Part shown: positions 27,872-39,073 of the stretch, one piece after another
How positions within the stretch are numbered: the first letter of the stretch is position 1
How the letters are laid out: each line of letters opens with the position of its first letter
Origin: Enterobacter oligotrophicus
Lineage (GTDB): Bacteria > Pseudomonadota > Gammaproteobacteria > Enterobacterales > Enterobacteriaceae
Direction of reading: 5' to 3'
DNA length: 64,000 bases
NCBI RefSeq assembly: GCF_009176645.1
Contig: NZ_AP019007.1
Location: 3,782,001-3,846,000 of the forward strand
Notes under the pieces: generated by a model
The model's input: only the letters and a program-made list of their open reading frames with translations
Databases searched by the model: none
Told to the model about the DNA's origin: nothing
Made by a program: the position numbers and the translations under genes

Positions 27872-28825
27872 TCAGAAGGCCTGACGGATGACGTTGATCA
27901 CGTTTTCCAGAACCGGATCGCGCAGGCTTAGCTTGTTGTAATGTAGCGAAATTTCAACTGATTCGACATTCAACTGGCTCAATGAAATGCTCTCCAGCGG
28001 CCAGCATTTTCGCAGCAAATTATAGAGGCGTGAAGGCATGACACAAAGCATGTCGCTGCTGCCAATCAGGGCTGCTACGGTAAACATATTGTAACTGCTG
28101 AAGCTGATCTGACGCTCAGGGAAGAGTTCATCAAGACGCGGGCTTAATGGGTTTGCTCCTTGCCCTTCGGTAATAAATGACGCGTGTTCATAGCTGCGCA
28201 GATTCTCTAAAGTCACTGGCTGGCTAAGAGCCGGATGCTGTTGACGACAAACAAGCGTCAGGCTGTCGACATAGAGGACATTTTGCCCCAGCGCTCTGGC
28301 GCTAAAATTGTTGCTGTCGATAATTAAATCGGTCTGGAATTGCGCCAGCTGCGTTTCGGCTTCGCTGACGGGCACGTTGCGTATCAGCAGGTGTGGTACA
28401 TGCTGTTTTACGGCCTGGTAGATGGCGGGCATCACCAGTACACCAAGCGAAGGAGAAGTACCAATGGTAATGGTTCTTTGCTTGTCGTAGCTGCCGGTTA
28501 AATCCAGTGCGCCCAGAATCGATTCCAGCCCCTGACTGATGTACTCATGAAGATGCGTAGCGTAGGCGGTCGGCGTGACACCCTGGCCTTTACGAATAAA
28601 TAAAGGATCGGGAAATATAGCGCGCAGCTTTTGAATTGACTGGCTAATTGCTGAGGGTGTGAGATTAAGAATTTTCGCAGCATTAACGATACCCTTGTGG
28701 ACATATACTGCCTCAAAAATAGTCAGCAAATTGAGATCAATATTACGTAAAGTCCGAAAAATTTGCGGCTTATCTTCTCCGCCGGGTTCATTAAGTCGTT
28801 TAGCTGGTAAATTATTATACTCCAC
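27872..28825 (-). CDS. ybeF: LysR-family transcriptional regulator YbeF
   Basis: 317 residues, as in E. coli. A 30-residue N-terminal extension precedes the winged helix-turn-helix (NLLTIFEAVYVHKGIVNAAKILNLTPSAISQSI region, residues about 31-70), then the periplasmic-binding-like effector domain (about 115-310). The branch resembles LeuO/YbeF. Its effector and targets are unknown to me. Conserved between lipB and lipA. The 291 bp upstream are AT-rich and hold no gene; a self-regulated promoter is likely but not located. Confidence 0.92.
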   Translation of the reverse strand: MEYNNLPAKRLNEPGGEDKPQIFRTLRNIDLNLLTIFEAVYVHKGIVNAAKILNLTPSAISQSIQKLRAIFPDPLFIRKGQGVTPTAYATHLHEYISQGLESILGALDLTGSYDKQRTITIGTSPSLGVLVMPAIYQAVKQHVPHLLIRNVPVSEAETQLAQFQTDLIIDSNNFSARALGQNVLYVDSLTLVCRQQHPALSQPVTLENLRSYEHASFITEGQGANPLSPRLDELFPERQISFSSYNMFTVAALIGSSDMLCVMPSRLYNLLRKCWPLESISLSQLNVESVEISLHYNKLSLRDPVLENVINVIRQAF

Positions 28826-29116
28826 GCTTTCACTCCGTATTCATTCATAACATGAATGATAGTTGAATTTATTTATTATGCTTGTAGAGATTCGTAAAGT
28901 GTTTCGTGTGTGTCACTTGTCTATCAAAAACAAACAGTTGTGTGGTTATCACACAAGGTACATGAAACCCGCAGGCGGTACTCTCTGGGGACTTAATAAT
29001 ATGTAGCGCTAATATGCGGGCGCTTCGAAAATATAGAATATGCGGTTTATTGTAAAGCGTAAATGCGGGAAATAAGCAGTGGCTCGTCAAATAATCGAGC
29101 CATGATGTATGATGTA

Positions 29117-29758
29117 TTAAGCGGGGATATATTCGTATGGAGGATTGTTAAGTAGTGCTAACAAGTTGTTCAGCAGTACAGGACGAATATTATCAGGCGT
29201 GGCGGTTTCAACCCACTGACGCATTTGCGTCATTTCCATTCCGGCGTAGCCGCACGGATTGATTCGCAGGAATGGCGTGAGATCCATATTAATGTTAAGT
29301 GCCAGCCCGTGGAATGAACAGCCTTTACGAATACGCAGACCCAGCGAACAAATTTTCATTTCCCCGACATATACGCCCGGAGCATCAGCACGTGGATGGG
29401 CATCTATGCCATATTCAGCAAGGGTATTAACGACAGTCTGTTCCAGCAGGGTAACCAGTTCACGCACACCCAGCTTTCTGCGTTTAAGGTTTAGCAGTAC
29501 ATACATCACCTGCTGGCCGGGGCCATGATAGGTCACTTGCCCACCGCGATCGCTCTGAATAACCGGAATATCACCCGTCATTAACAGATGCTCAGCTTTT
29601 CCCGCCTGGCCCTGGGTAAAAACAGGGTAGTGTTCCACCAGCCAGATCTCATCAGGTGTAGTGTCATCGCGTGAATCGGTGAAGTCATGCATAGCCTGGG
29701 AGACAGGCTCATAAGGTTGCAGCCCGAGATGGCGGACAAGAATTTTATCCTGGTACAA
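29117..29758 (-). CDS. lipB: Octanoyltransferase LipB
   Basis: 213 residues with a TTG start at 29758, giving [12 protein letters not shown] as in E. coli, where the start is also non-ATG. Motifs: [13 protein letters not shown] (substrate cavity), catalytic Lys in [10 protein letters not shown] and catalytic Cys in RINPCGYAG. It transfers octanoate from acyl carrier protein to lipoyl domains. Follows ybeD on the same strand. Confidence 0.96.
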   Translation of the reverse strand: MYQDKILVRHLGLQPYEPVSQAMHDFTDSRDDTTPDEIWLVEHYPVFTQGQAGKAEHLLMTGDIPVIQSDRGGQVTYHGPGQQVMYVLLNLKRRKLGVRELVTLLEQTVVNTLAEYGIDAHPRADAPGVYVGEMKICSLGLRIRKGCSFHGLALNINMDLTPFLRINPCGYAGMEMTQMRQWVETATPDNIRPVLLNNLLALLNNPPYEYIPA

Positions 29759-29851
29759 AACTACGTCTCCGAAGACGAGGGAGAAAAAGGTAAGGGGAGT
29801 ATATCACAGCGGGGGAAGAGGTTACCCGGCAAAGCGGGTAACCGCAGAGGA

Positions 29852-30115
29852 CTACAGCACCATACGAACGATTTCGATATTGCCGAGCTCTTCGTACAGC
29901 GTCTCGACCTGCTCAATGTGGGTCGCAGTGATGGTAATAGAAACCGAGTGGTAGTTGCCTTTGCTGCTTGGTTTTACCGACGGAGAGTAGTCGCCCGGCG
30001 CATGGCGCTGTACCACTTCAACCACCTGATCAACCAGCTCAGGTTTCGCCAGACCCATTACTTTGTAGGTAAATGGGGTCGGGAATTCAAGCAGTTCGTT
30101 AAGTTTGGTTTTCAT
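29852..30115 (-). CDS. ybeD: DUF493 family protein YbeD
   Basis: 87 residues from the ATG at 30115 ([20 protein letters not shown]). A small ferredoxin-like alpha/beta ACT-like fold, conserved between dacA and lipB. No firm biochemical role is known to me; a link to lipoate synthesis is suggested by position. Cytoplasmic, no catalytic motif seen. Confidence 0.94.
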   Translation of the reverse strand: MKTKLNELLEFPTPFTYKVMGLAKPELVDQVVEVVQRHAPGDYSPSVKPSSKGNYHSVSITITATHIEQVETLYEELGNIEIVRMVL

Positions 30116-30145
30116 GTCAGCTCCGGCGTGTGTGTAAAAAATAAT

Positions 30146-30169
30146 AACTCCCGCCACAGGGCGGGAGTT
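30146..30169 (-). terminator. Intrinsic terminator of dacA
   Basis: Perfect 10-bp stem AACTCCCGCC / GGCGGGAGTT, loop ACAG, followed on the minus strand by ATTATTTTTT. Confidence 0.85.
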
Positions 30170-30222
30170 TTACTGATACGTAGTATATGGGGATCAAAAT
30201 CACACTTTCAAGTGTTCAATTT

Positions 30223-31434
30223 TTAGCCAAACCAGTGATGGAACATCAATTTAATGTAATCAATGATTTTGCCGAAGAAATTGCCTTCCGGAATTTCTTC
30301 CAGCACCACGAGTGGACGCTGATCGATCGTTTTACCATCGAGCTGGAAGTTAATGGTGCCGACAACCTGATTTTTCTGCAGCGGTGCATGCAGTTCAGTG
30401 GTATTCAGCACATAGCTCGCTTTCAGATCTTTCATGCGGCCACGAGGAATGGTCAGATACAGATCTTTATCCACGCCCAGCGAAGCACGGTCGTTGTCAC
30501 CAAACCAGACTGGCTCAGAGGCAAACTCTTTACCTGCTTTCAGCGGGTTCACGGTTTCGAAGAAACGGAAGCCCCAGGTCAGCAGTTTTTTACTTTCTGT
30601 TTCACGGCCTTTAAAGGTGCGACCGCCCATTACCGCAGAGATCAGACGCATCTGGCCTTCTGTCGCGGAAGCCACCAGGTTATAACCGGCTTTGTCAGTG
30701 TGTCCGGTCTTGATGCCGTCTACGTTCAGGCTGTTATCCCACAGCAGGCCGTTACGGTTGGTCTGACGAATGCCGTTGAAGGTGAACTCTTTCTCTTTAT
30801 AAATAGAGTATTCGTTCGGCACGTCACGGATCAGCGCCTGGCCAATCAGTGCCATGTCACGTGCGGAGCTGTATTGACCTTCCGCATCCAGGCCGTGGAC
30901 GGTCTGGAAGTGGCTGTTTTTCAGACCCAGCGCAGATACATAGCTGTTCATCAGGCCCACGAAGGCATCCTGGCTGCCAGCCGCGAAATCGGCCATCGCC
31001 ACGCAGGCATCGTTACCGGATTGCAGGTTGATACCGCGAATCAGCTGGGAAACAGGAACCTGCATGCCAGGCTTCAGGAACATCAGGGATGAACCTTTAA
31101 ACACCGGGTTACCGGTTGCCCACGCATCGTTGCCGATGGTCACCAGATCGGTCTCTTTGAATTTACCTGCCTTCATGGCCTGGCCGATAACGTAGCTGGT
31201 CATCATTTTGGTCAGGCTGGCCGGATCGCGACGGGCATCGGCATTCTGTTCTGCCAGAACCTTGCCAGAGTTGTAGTCGATCAGGATGTAGGATTCCGCG
31301 TCGATCTGCGGAACGCCAGGGATCATGGTCTTGATGTTCAGGTCATCCGCGTGAGCTGCAGAAAAAGCCGCTGCGCAAAGGGCCGTGGTCAGCGCCATGC
31401 GCTGCACAAAACGAGCAGAAAAAGTGGTCTTCAT
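30223..31434 (-). CDS. dacA: D-alanyl-D-alanine carboxypeptidase PBP5 (DacA)
   Basis: 403 residues (E. coli 403). Signal peptide to SAAHA/DDLN (about residue 29). Active-site motifs: S-x-x-K in [11 protein letters not shown] in LQSGNDAC and KTG in GIKTGHTD. The C-terminal beta domain ends in an amphipathic membrane-anchoring helix ([18 protein letters not shown]). It trims the terminal D-Ala from peptidoglycan pentapeptides in the periplasm and sets cell shape. Own terminator downstream; rlpA lies 139 bp upstream. Confidence 0.97.
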   Translation of the reverse strand: MKTTFSARFVQRMALTTALCAAAFSAAHADDLNIKTMIPGVPQIDAESYILIDYNSGKVLAEQNADARRDPASLTKMMTSYVIGQAMKAGKFKETDLVTIGNDAWATGNPVFKGSSLMFLKPGMQVPVSQLIRGINLQSGNDACVAMADFAAGSQDAFVGLMNSYVSALGLKNSHFQTVHGLDAEGQYSSARDMALIGQALIRDVPNEYSIYKEKEFTFNGIRQTNRNGLLWDNSLNVDGIKTGHTDKAGYNLVASATEGQMRLISAVMGGRTFKGRETESKKLLTWGFRFFETVNPLKAGKEFASEPVWFGDNDRASLGVDKDLYLTIPRGRMKDLKASYVLNTTELHAPLQKNQVVGTINFQLDGKTIDQRPLVVLEEIPEGNFFGKIIDYIKLMFHHWFG

Positions 31435-31573
31435 GGTCAGAACTACGACATCCGTGATGGAATTAAAAAAAGTGCCTTACTATAGCAAAAGCTATACAGG
31501 CAGGCATCCGACTTTAAGCATGAGTTTGTGAATGTGTTTTACACAAATTGACATTTCGGATACCGCCGATTAA

Positions 31574-32680
31574 TTACTTTGCAACGGTTATGAACGACTG
31601 CAGTTGTGCTTCGCTTTGCAGACGCTGCTGCAGGGACGCCGCCTGAGATTTGCTGGCAAACGGCCCCATCTGAATACGCCAGACTGCACCATTTTGCTCA
31701 ACGCGTCCAGGCACGCCGAACTGCTGGCTCAAACGCTGCTGATACTGCTGCGCACGAGCCTGATCGCTTACGGCTCCTACCTGTACCACAAAGCCACCGC
31801 TGGTTGCTGCCGGGGCTGACACCGCCGCACTTTGCGTGGTGGCTGGAGCCGTTACGGGCGCGGGCTGTGTTACAGGTGCGGCCACGGGGGCTGGCGCAGG
31901 CTCACTGCTTTCCAGCACGCCTGAGGCTAAGGTCGTTGGGGCACCGAGGAAGCCGCTGCTTTTCACCGGCGCACCCGTGCTGTCATCGCTATGCAACGTG
32001 TCATTGCTGATAGCCCGCACTTCGCCCTGCGGTTGAACAGGCTCTGCCGGAGAGGAGGCTCCACCCATGCCACCGCTTAAATCCGGACGTGCGGGCAGGG
32101 CGTAGGTTTGTTTCGCCACGGTCGTACAGGCTGTACCCGGACCGGAGAGCGTGCCATCCTGCGCCACGATAATCGGGTCAATACGAACTTTGGTGTTATT
32201 TGACGTGTTCAGGCGGTCAGCAGCAGCGCGTGACAGTGAAATCACCCGGTCATTTCCGTAGGGACCGCGATCGTTAATGCGTACCACGATCATACGGCCG
32301 TTCGCCAGGTTTGTAACACGCGCGTAGCTAGGGATCGGCAGCGTTGGGTGTGCTGCCGTGATTTGCATCGGATCGAACGTTTCGCCGGACGCAGTGAGGT
32401 TACTCCCTGGCTCAGCATCGTAAATGGCGGCAAAGCCTGCCTGACTGAACCGGGAAGGGTCCTGGACAATCTTGTAGCTTTTGCCGTCGCGCTGATAATC
32501 CTGGTTCGCGCTGGCATTCAGCGGTTCATAAATGGGATCGGCACCACTGATTTCAACAATCGGGCCATTGCAGACCGCAGGCTGCGGCGGCGCGACGGTT
32601 GCCTGTTGCTGACCATCATCACTTGTACAGGCTGCAAGTAAACTTGCAGCGATGCAGATCCCCAGCCACTGCTTACGCAT
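31574..32680 (-). CDS. rlpA: Septal lytic transglycosylase-like lipoprotein RlpA
   Basis: 368 residues from the ATG at 32680 (E. coli 362); the longer reading runs into mrdB. Lipobox LLAAC with Cys at about residue 19. A double-psi beta-barrel domain (about 75-170; catalytic-type VRINDRGPYGNDRVISLSRAAA), a Pro/Ala/Thr-rich linker, and a C-terminal SPOR domain (about 290-368, FVVQVGAVSDQARAQQ) that binds denuded glycan at the septum. Outer membrane. It follows mrdB by 17 bp, so is part of the mrdAB transcript. Confidence 0.95.
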   Translation of the reverse strand: MRKQWLGICIAASLLAACTSDDGQQQATVAPPQPAVCNGPIVEISGADPIYEPLNASANQDYQRDGKSYKIVQDPSRFSQAGFAAIYDAEPGSNLTASGETFDPMQITAAHPTLPIPSYARVTNLANGRMIVVRINDRGPYGNDRVISLSRAAADRLNTSNNTKVRIDPIIVAQDGTLSGPGTACTTVAKQTYALPARPDLSGGMGGASSPAEPVQPQGEVRAISNDTLHSDDSTGAPVKSSGFLGAPTTLASGVLESSEPAPAPVAAPVTQPAPVTAPATTQSAAVSAPAATSGGFVVQVGAVSDQARAQQYQQRLSQQFGVPGRVEQNGAVWRIQMGPFASKSQAASLQQRLQSEAQLQSFITVAK

Positions 32681-32697
32681 TGCGATCCCCCTTGTTT

Positions 32698-33810
32698 TTA
32701 TACGCTTTTTGACAACATTTTCCTGTGGGTATGGATCGACATCACGATACCAAACCCGGCCATCAACACGATCAGTGCCGAGCCCCCGTAACTGACCAGC
32801 GGCAGCGGTACACCCACAACCGGCAGGATACCACTCACCATACCAATATTTACGAAGACATAAACGAATAAAATCAGCATCAACCCGCCCGCCATCACGC
32901 GGCCAAAGGTGGTTTGAGCCCGCGCGGCAATCCACAGCCCACGCATGATCAGCAGCACGTAGAGCGCCAGCAGGATTAAAATACCAACCAGTCCTAACTC
33001 TTCCGCCAGGACCGCAAAGATAAAGTCGGTGTGGCGTTCAGGTAAGAATTCGAGCTGTGACTGCGTACCGTGCAGCCAGCCTTTACCGCGCAGGCCGCCG
33101 GAGCCAATGGCAATCTTCGACTGAATAATATGATAGCCCGCGCCCAGCGGATCGGTTTCCGGGTCGAGCAGCATCATTACGCGCTGGCGCTGGTAATCAT
33201 GCATCAGGAAGAACCAAAGAATGGGGATAAAAGCCGCAACCAGCACGACTGCAATACCAATCAGACGCCAGCTCAGGCCAGACAGGAACAGTACGAACAG
33301 GCCAGAAAGTGCGATCAGGATCGAGGTGCCGAGGTCAGGCTGCGCCGCGACCAGCAGCGTTGGCAGAAAAATCAGCACCAGCGCAATGGCGGTATTTTTC
33401 AGCGAAGGTGGGCAGACATCGCGGTTGATAAAGCGCGCTACCATCAGTGGAACCGCTATTTTAGCAATTTCGGAGGGCTGGAAGCGGACAATCCCCAGAT
33501 CCAGCCAGCGCTGTGCGCCTTTGGAAATGGCACCAAACGCATCAACCGCAACCAGCAGGATAATACAGAATATATACAGGTAGGGGGCCCAGCCTTCGTA
33601 GACGCGCGGCGGGATCTGCGCCATGACCACCATAATGACCAGACCCATCGCGATCTGGCCGATTTTGCGCTCCATCATGCCAATGTCCTGGCCGCTGGCG
33701 CTCCAGATGACCAGAGCGCTGTAGACCAGCAGCGCCAGCAGAATCAGCAGCATGGCTGGGTCGATGTGGATTTTGTCCCACAGCGATTTTTTATTTGGAT
33801 TATCGGTCAT
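32698..33810 (-). CDS. mrdB: Peptidoglycan glycosyltransferase RodA (MrdB)
   Basis: 370 residues, SEDS family, ten membrane helices. Conserved signs: [14 protein letters not shown] (loop with the key Asp), [13 protein letters not shown] near the C-terminus and [14 protein letters not shown]. It polymerises glycan strands for cell elongation with PBP2, encoded 2 bp upstream, inside the Rod complex. Confidence 0.97.
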   Translation of the reverse strand: MTDNPNKKSLWDKIHIDPAMLLILLALLVYSALVIWSASGQDIGMMERKIGQIAMGLVIMVVMAQIPPRVYEGWAPYLYIFCIILLVAVDAFGAISKGAQRWLDLGIVRFQPSEIAKIAVPLMVARFINRDVCPPSLKNTAIALVLIFLPTLLVAAQPDLGTSILIALSGLFVLFLSGLSWRLIGIAVVLVAAFIPILWFFLMHDYQRQRVMMLLDPETDPLGAGYHIIQSKIAIGSGGLRGKGWLHGTQSQLEFLPERHTDFIFAVLAEELGLVGILILLALYVLLIMRGLWIAARAQTTFGRVMAGGLMLILFVYVFVNIGMVSGILPVVGVPLPLVSYGGSALIVLMAGFGIVMSIHTHRKMLSKSV

Positions 33811-33812
33811 GA

Positions 33813-35714
33813 TTATTGGTCCTCCGCCGCAGCGGCTGCCGGGTTTTCAGTTGGCAGTTCGGTGTTGTTATCACCCAGCATAATGTGGTCGAGGATCTGG
33901 CGCATGATCGTACCCACAGCCGGGCCAGCACCGCCGTTTTCCAGAATCATCGCCACCGCAACCTGCGGGTTATCATAAGGGGCGAACGCCGTCATGAGTT
34001 TGTGGTCACGCAGACGCTCAGCAATTTTATGCGCGTTATAGGTTTCATTCGCTTTCAGGCCGAAGACCTGTGCCGTCCCCGATTTGGCCGCGACTTTATA
34101 CGGTGCACCGGCAAAGTATTTGTGTGCTGTACCGTTCGGGCGGTTTGCCACGCCGTACATGCCGTCTTTTGCGATTTCCCAGAAACCGGAATGAATGTCA
34201 CCCACCGGCGGTTCATGCGGCTGAACCCACGGCACTTTTTTACCGTCTTCAACCGTGCTTTGCAGCAGATGCGGAACTTTCACGACGCCATCGTTGATGA
34301 GGATCATCATCGCTTTGTTCATTTGCAGCGGCGTTGCCGTCCAGTAACCCTGACCAATTCCTACCGGAATGGTATCGCCCTGATACCACGGCTTTTTAAA
34401 GCGCTTCAGCTTCCATTCACGGGTAGGCATGTTGCCTGAACGTTCTTCTGCGAGATCAACGCCGGTGTAATGTCCGTAGCCGAATTTACTCATCCACTCC
34501 GACAGACGGTCAATGCCCATGTCGTAGGCCACCTGATAGAAGAAGGTGTCCGCAGACTCCTCCAGCGATTTAGTGACATTCAGATGGCCGTGGCCCCATT
34601 TTTTCCAGTCGCGGTAACGCTTCTCTGAGCCAGGCAGTTGCCACCAGCCAGGGTCAAACAGGCTGGTATTGCGATTGATCACGCCTGCGCTCAGCGCGGA
34701 GACGGCGACGTATGGTTTTACCGTTGATGCAGGTGGGTAGACACCCTGCGTGGCGCGGTTCACCAGCGGGGTATTTGGGTCCTTGAGCAGGCCGGAATAA
34801 TCTTTGCTGGAGATGCCGTCCACGAAGAGGTTAGGGTCGTAGCTTGGCATGGAGACCATTGCCAGAATACCGCCAGTGCGCGGGTCGGTAACGATAACCG
34901 CGGCGCGGCTACCGGCCAGCAGGGTTTCGATATACTGTTGCAGCTTAAGGTCAAGCGTCAAATAGACGTCATGCCCTGCCTGCGGTGGCACCTCTTTCAA
35001 CTGGCGGATCACGCGGCCACGGTTGTTCACTTCAACCTCTTCATAGCCGGTCTGGCCGTGCAGGACATCTTCGTAATAGCGCTCAATGCCCAGCTTACCG
35101 ATATCGTGCGTTGCGGCGTAGTTAGCCAGCTTACCGTCTTTATCGAGGCGGTCGACGTCTTTATCGTTAATTTTGGAAACGTAGCCAATGACGTGGGTGA
35201 GTGCAGAGCCATACGGGTAGTAACGGCGCTTGTAGCCTTTCACTTCTACACCGGGGAAGCGGTACTGATTAACGGCAAAACGAGCGACCTGCACTTCCGT
35301 CAGGTTTGTTTTAACCGGAATAGAGGTGAAGCGGTGCGAACGGGCACGCTCCTTTTTAAAGGCGGCGATGTCGTCATCGTTGAGATCGACAACGTTTTTT
35401 AGCGCTTCCAGCGTATCCTGAACATTATCCACCTTCTCCGGCATCATCTCGATTTGATAGATGGTGCGGTTTAACGCCAGCGGCGTGCCGTTACGGTCAT
35501 AAATAATGCCGCGGCTGGGGGCGATAGGCACCAGCTTGATACGGTTTTCGTTGGAACGCGTCTGGTAATCGGTATAGCGGACGATTTGCAGATTATAAAG
35601 GTTGGCGATCAGCACGCCGGTAAGCAGCAAAATCCCCGTAAAGGCGACCAGTGCCCGGCGCACAAACAGCGCGGACTCAGCCGTATAGTCGCGAAAAGAA
35701 TTCTGTAGTTTCAT
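33813..35714 (-). CDS. mrdA: Peptidoglycan transpeptidase PBP2 (MrdA)
   Basis: 633 residues, as in E. coli. One N-terminal membrane helix (about 22-42), a pedestal domain, then the transpeptidase domain with SxxK ([10 protein letters not shown], about residue 330), SxN-type SAD ([10 protein letters not shown]) and KSGT ([11 protein letters not shown]). Cross-links peptidoglycan during elongation; the target of mecillinam. No truncation seen. Lies between rlmH and mrdB in the usual order. Confidence 0.97.
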   Translation of the reverse strand: MKLQNSFRDYTAESALFVRRALVAFTGILLLTGVLIANLYNLQIVRYTDYQTRSNENRIKLVPIAPSRGIIYDRNGTPLALNRTIYQIEMMPEKVDNVQDTLEALKNVVDLNDDDIAAFKKERARSHRFTSIPVKTNLTEVQVARFAVNQYRFPGVEVKGYKRRYYPYGSALTHVIGYVSKINDKDVDRLDKDGKLANYAATHDIGKLGIERYYEDVLHGQTGYEEVEVNNRGRVIRQLKEVPPQAGHDVYLTLDLKLQQYIETLLAGSRAAVIVTDPRTGGILAMVSMPSYDPNLFVDGISSKDYSGLLKDPNTPLVNRATQGVYPPASTVKPYVAVSALSAGVINRNTSLFDPGWWQLPGSEKRYRDWKKWGHGHLNVTKSLEESADTFFYQVAYDMGIDRLSEWMSKFGYGHYTGVDLAEERSGNMPTREWKLKRFKKPWYQGDTIPVGIGQGYWTATPLQMNKAMMILINDGVVKVPHLLQSTVEDGKKVPWVQPHEPPVGDIHSGFWEIAKDGMYGVANRPNGTAHKYFAGAPYKVAAKSGTAQVFGLKANETYNAHKIAERLRDHKLMTAFAPYDNPQVAVAMILENGGAGPAVGTIMRQILDHIMLGDNNTELPTENPAAAAAEDQ

Positions 35715-35742
35715 CCGCTGCTTAATCTACCCTGGTCAGTCA

Positions 35743-36210
35743 TTACTCGCGGTGATAGGGGTGGTTGGTAGTAATGCTCCACGCGCGATACAGACTCTCT
35801 GCCACCAGAACCCGAACGAGCGGGTGGGGCAACGTCAGCGCGGAGAGGGACCAACTTTGTTCTGCTGCCGCTTTACAGGCGGGAGATAACCCTTCAGGCC
35901 CGCCAATCAACAGACTGACGTCACGGCCATCCTGCTTCCAGCGCTCCAGTTCGTGCGCCAGCTGCGGCGTATCCCAGGGCTTGCCTGGAATATCGAGGGT
36001 AACGATGCGGTTTTTGCCTGCGGCAGCCAGCATCAGCTCACCCTCTTTATCGAGAATACGTTTGATATCGGCGTTCTTGCCGCGCTTTCCTGCTGGGATC
36101 TCCACCAGTTCGAACGGCATATCTTTTGGAAAGCGACGCAGATACTCAGTAAAACCGGTTTGTACCCAGTCCGGCATTTTGGTGCCGACGGCGACCAGCT
36201 GCAACTTCAC
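35743..36210 (-). CDS. rlmH: 23S rRNA pseudouridine-1915 N3-methyltransferase RlmH
   Basis: 155 residues, SPOUT-class knot methyltransferase: SAM loop [11 protein letters not shown] and a C-terminal [20 protein letters not shown]. It methylates pseudouridine 1915 in helix 69 of assembled 70S ribosomes. Three bp after rsfS, so co-transcribed. Confidence 0.97.
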   Translation of the reverse strand: MKLQLVAVGTKMPDWVQTGFTEYLRRFPKDMPFELVEIPAGKRGKNADIKRILDKEGELMLAAAGKNRIVTLDIPGKPWDTPQLAHELERWKQDGRDVSLLIGGPEGLSPACKAAAEQSWSLSALTLPHPLVRVLVAESLYRAWSITTNHPYHRE

Positions 36211-36213
36211 GCA

Positions 36214-36618
<405 letters not shown>

Positions 36619-36800
36619 TCACCGGCCGGGCTTTTGAAGGCGGGTATCATCCCACCCTCCGCCTGAGATTGCATCGCCATTTTTGTAAAACAATTTCTGT
36701 AAAGCAATGATCGGCGGGAAAGTCTGGCAGCGGAGGATATCAGTATGGCTTAACCTGTCAAGGCAGGATAATCAATAAGGCGCGATTTCCTGCGTCAGTG

Positions 36801-37457
36801 CTATGCCTCTGCACTTTTCTGATACAACCCATGCTGGCGGATATATTCCAGCACCGATGCTGGCAGCAGATCGTCACAGGTTAAACCCTGTTGCAGGCGG
36901 TCACGAATAATGGTCGCTGAAATATCAAACCATGGTGTTTCGGCAAGATAGATTTTCCCGGCGGGCAGAGTATGCAGATCTTCTATATTGTCGGTGAGGT
37001 GTGTGTCGAGCCACTGCTGGTGCTGTTCTTCGCGCATGGTCAACGGGTAGCCCGGACGGCGGCAAACCAGCAAATGGCTGTTATCCAGAATGGTTTCGTA
37101 CTGATGCCAGGTGGGGAAGTTAAGCAGAGAATCCTGGCCGATAATAAACGCCAGCGGTTTCTTCGGGCCTTGTTCGGCGCGCCACTCCTGCAGTGTCTGC
37201 GAAGTCCAGGAAGGGGTATCGCGGCGCAGCTCGCGTTCATCAAGAGTAAAAAGGGGCTTATCCGCAATGGCCAGGGACAGCATCTCTTTACGCTGTTCAC
37301 TGGTGGCCTCTGGTTGAGGGCGGTGCGGCGGGACGTTATTCGGCATGATGATCACGCGCTGCAGGCCAATCAGATTCGCCAGGATTTCAACCGGCTTCAG
37401 GTGCCCATAATGTACCGGATCGAACGTACCGCCATACAGTGCCTGTAAAGAGTGCAT
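36801..37457 (-). CDS. nadD: Nicotinate-mononucleotide adenylyltransferase NadD
   Basis: 218 residues from the ATG at 37457, one base after the holA stop; upstream ATGs lie inside holA. Nucleotidyltransferase motifs [14 protein letters not shown] (HxGH) and [10 protein letters not shown] (ISSTxxR type). It makes deamido-NAD from NaMN and ATP, the common step of NAD synthesis. Residues 195-218 are slightly longer than in E. coli (213). Confidence 0.96.
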   Translation of the reverse strand: MHSLQALYGGTFDPVHYGHLKPVEILANLIGLQRVIIMPNNVPPHRPQPEATSEQRKEMLSLAIADKPLFTLDERELRRDTPSWTSQTLQEWRAEQGPKKPLAFIIGQDSLLNFPTWHQYETILDNSHLLVCRRPGYPLTMREEQHQQWLDTHLTDNIEDLHTLPAGKIYLAETPWFDISATIIRDRLQQGLTCDDLLPASVLEYIRQHGLYQKSAEA

Positions 37458-37458
37458 A

Positions 37459-38490
37459 TTATCCATCGATAAAAACGTCTGCCAGCGCCTTGTGGCACAG
37501 CAGCAGGGAAAGACTTTCCAGCTCAGCCCAGATCGACTGACCATAGTCCTGTTTCAGCGTCAGTTCGGCACGCAACAGAAGCTGTATTGCCTGGCGCAGT
37601 TGTTCATGGCTCAGGCGGTTTATCGCCTCGGTGGTCATTGCCCGGCGGTTTTGCCATACGCGATGTTTATCAAACAGCGCGCGCAGCGGGGTATGGGCGG
37701 ACTGGCGCTTGAGATTAATCAGCAGCAGCAGTTCGCGCTGAAGCGTGCGCAGCAGAATGACGGGTTCACTGCCTTCAAGCCGCAGCTGCTGCAAAATATG
37801 CAGGGCGCGTTTACTCTTCGCTGACAACAGTGCATCCACCCAGTGGAATGGCGTGAAGTGAGCGGCATCGTTAACCGCCTGCTCCACGCGCGGTAGCGTC
37901 AGCTTGCCGTCCGGCCACAGCAGAGAAAGACGGTCCAGCGCCTGGGCCAGTGCCAGCAGGTTGCCTTCATAGCAGTAGCAAAGCAGCTGGTTCGCGGCAT
38001 CATCCAACTGGAGATTATGCTGTTTAGCTCGCGCCGCCACCCATTTGGGCAGATGCGCCTGTTCTGGCGTCTGGCAGGTGACCAGCACCGCGTTGGCCGC
38101 AAGCCGGGTAAACCAGGCCGCATTTTCCTGTGCTTTGGTGAGTTTATTGCCGCGAACAATTAACAGAAGATCGCTGTGTAACAAGCTGACCAGCGTGGCG
38201 AGTTGTTCATTGATAGCGGCGTTGGGGCCATTTTCCGGCAGCAGGAGTTGAATGGTCTGGCGTGATGCAAACAAACTCATCGCCTGACAAAGCGAAAAGA
38301 GGGCATTCCAGTCGGTGTTGTTATCGATCTGAAACGTGTGATGCTCATCAAAGCCCTGAGTCGCCGCGGCCTGGCGAACGGCATCAAGACTTTCCTGAAG
38401 TAACAGTGGGTCGTTTCCGAGTAGCAGATACGCCGCGCGCAGCCCTTCATTGAGCTGCGCGCGGAGTTGTTCAGGATACAACCTGATCAT
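37459..38490 (-). CDS. holA: DNA polymerase III delta subunit HolA
   Basis: 343 residues (E. coli 343), starting [20 protein letters not shown]-like fold without a Walker A, as expected for delta, which opens the beta clamp within the clamp loader. The N-terminal beta-binding element and [13 protein letters not shown] segment are as in the family. Its ATG overlaps the lptE stop and nadD follows at once: one lptE-holA-nadD transcript. Confidence 0.96.
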   Translation of the reverse strand: MIRLYPEQLRAQLNEGLRAAYLLLGNDPLLLQESLDAVRQAAATQGFDEHHTFQIDNNTDWNALFSLCQAMSLFASRQTIQLLLPENGPNAAINEQLATLVSLLHSDLLLIVRGNKLTKAQENAAWFTRLAANAVLVTCQTPEQAHLPKWVAARAKQHNLQLDDAANQLLCYCYEGNLLALAQALDRLSLLWPDGKLTLPRVEQAVNDAAHFTPFHWVDALLSAKSKRALHILQQLRLEGSEPVILLRTLQRELLLLINLKRQSAHTPLRALFDKHRVWQNRRAMTTEAINRLSHEQLRQAIQLLLRAELTLKQDYGQSIWAELESLSLLLCHKALADVFIDG

Positions 38491-39059
38491 CAGTTACCCA
38501 TTGAGGTAGAAACAGGGGACGTACTGGCATCCGGTTGTTCGGTGATGTCAGAGCCTTGTTTCGTCGACGCGGCAATGCCTGGCAGTTTACGGATCAGCTG
38601 TTCCGCCGCCTTGTCATACATTTCGTTAATGATAATTTGCTGCTCGGCATCTTTTGCCAGTGCAGTTTGCGGGTTATCGAAGAACGAACGGTAGACTTTG
38701 GTACTGATCGGGTAAATGTCTTTGCCCGGAATCAGCACTGAAGCGCTGACCGACATCACCATCTGGTACTCAGCGGTACGGCCATCCTGGAAGATAGACG
38801 CCGTATCTTTGCTCAGGCTCATACCCCGAACGCGAAGAGACGGTACATCCTGGCGCAGCGTTCCTTTCTCGATAAGCTCAACGCCATTCAGGCGCAGCTG
38901 GTTACGAATTGCCCGGCTGAGCGGTCCATTCGGATCGGATGAGTCGAAGATCATCGTTTTCATCTGAGCAGGCACTGCCGTGGTATTGCGCAGATGCCAG
39001 CCACAACCAGCGGTGACAAGCACCGCCAGAGATAAGAGTATTGTTGCCAGTTGTCGCAC
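38490..39059 (-). CDS. lptE: LPS-assembly lipoprotein LptE
   Basis: 189 residues (E. coli 193). Lipoprotein signal with lipobox VTAGC (Cys at 19), then the alpha/beta domain that plugs the LptD barrel in the outer membrane. GWHLRNTT follows the lipidated Cys as in E. coli. It assists LPS insertion. 14 bp after leuS, the usual order. Confidence 0.95.
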   Translation of the reverse strand: MRQLATILLSLAVLVTAGCGWHLRNTTAVPAQMKTMIFDSSDPNGPLSRAIRNQLRLNGVELIEKGTLRQDVPSLRVRGMSLSKDTASIFQDGRTAEYQMVMSVSASVLIPGKDIYPISTKVYRSFFDNPQTALAKDAEQQIIINEMYDKAAEQLIRKLPGIAASTKQGSDITEQPDASTSPVSTSMGN

Positions 39060-39073
39060 GTTTCCTCCCGCGC

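Noticed and set aside
32681..32935. N-terminal extension of rlpA
   Set aside because: It overlaps mrdB and would hide the lipoprotein signal that starts at 32680.
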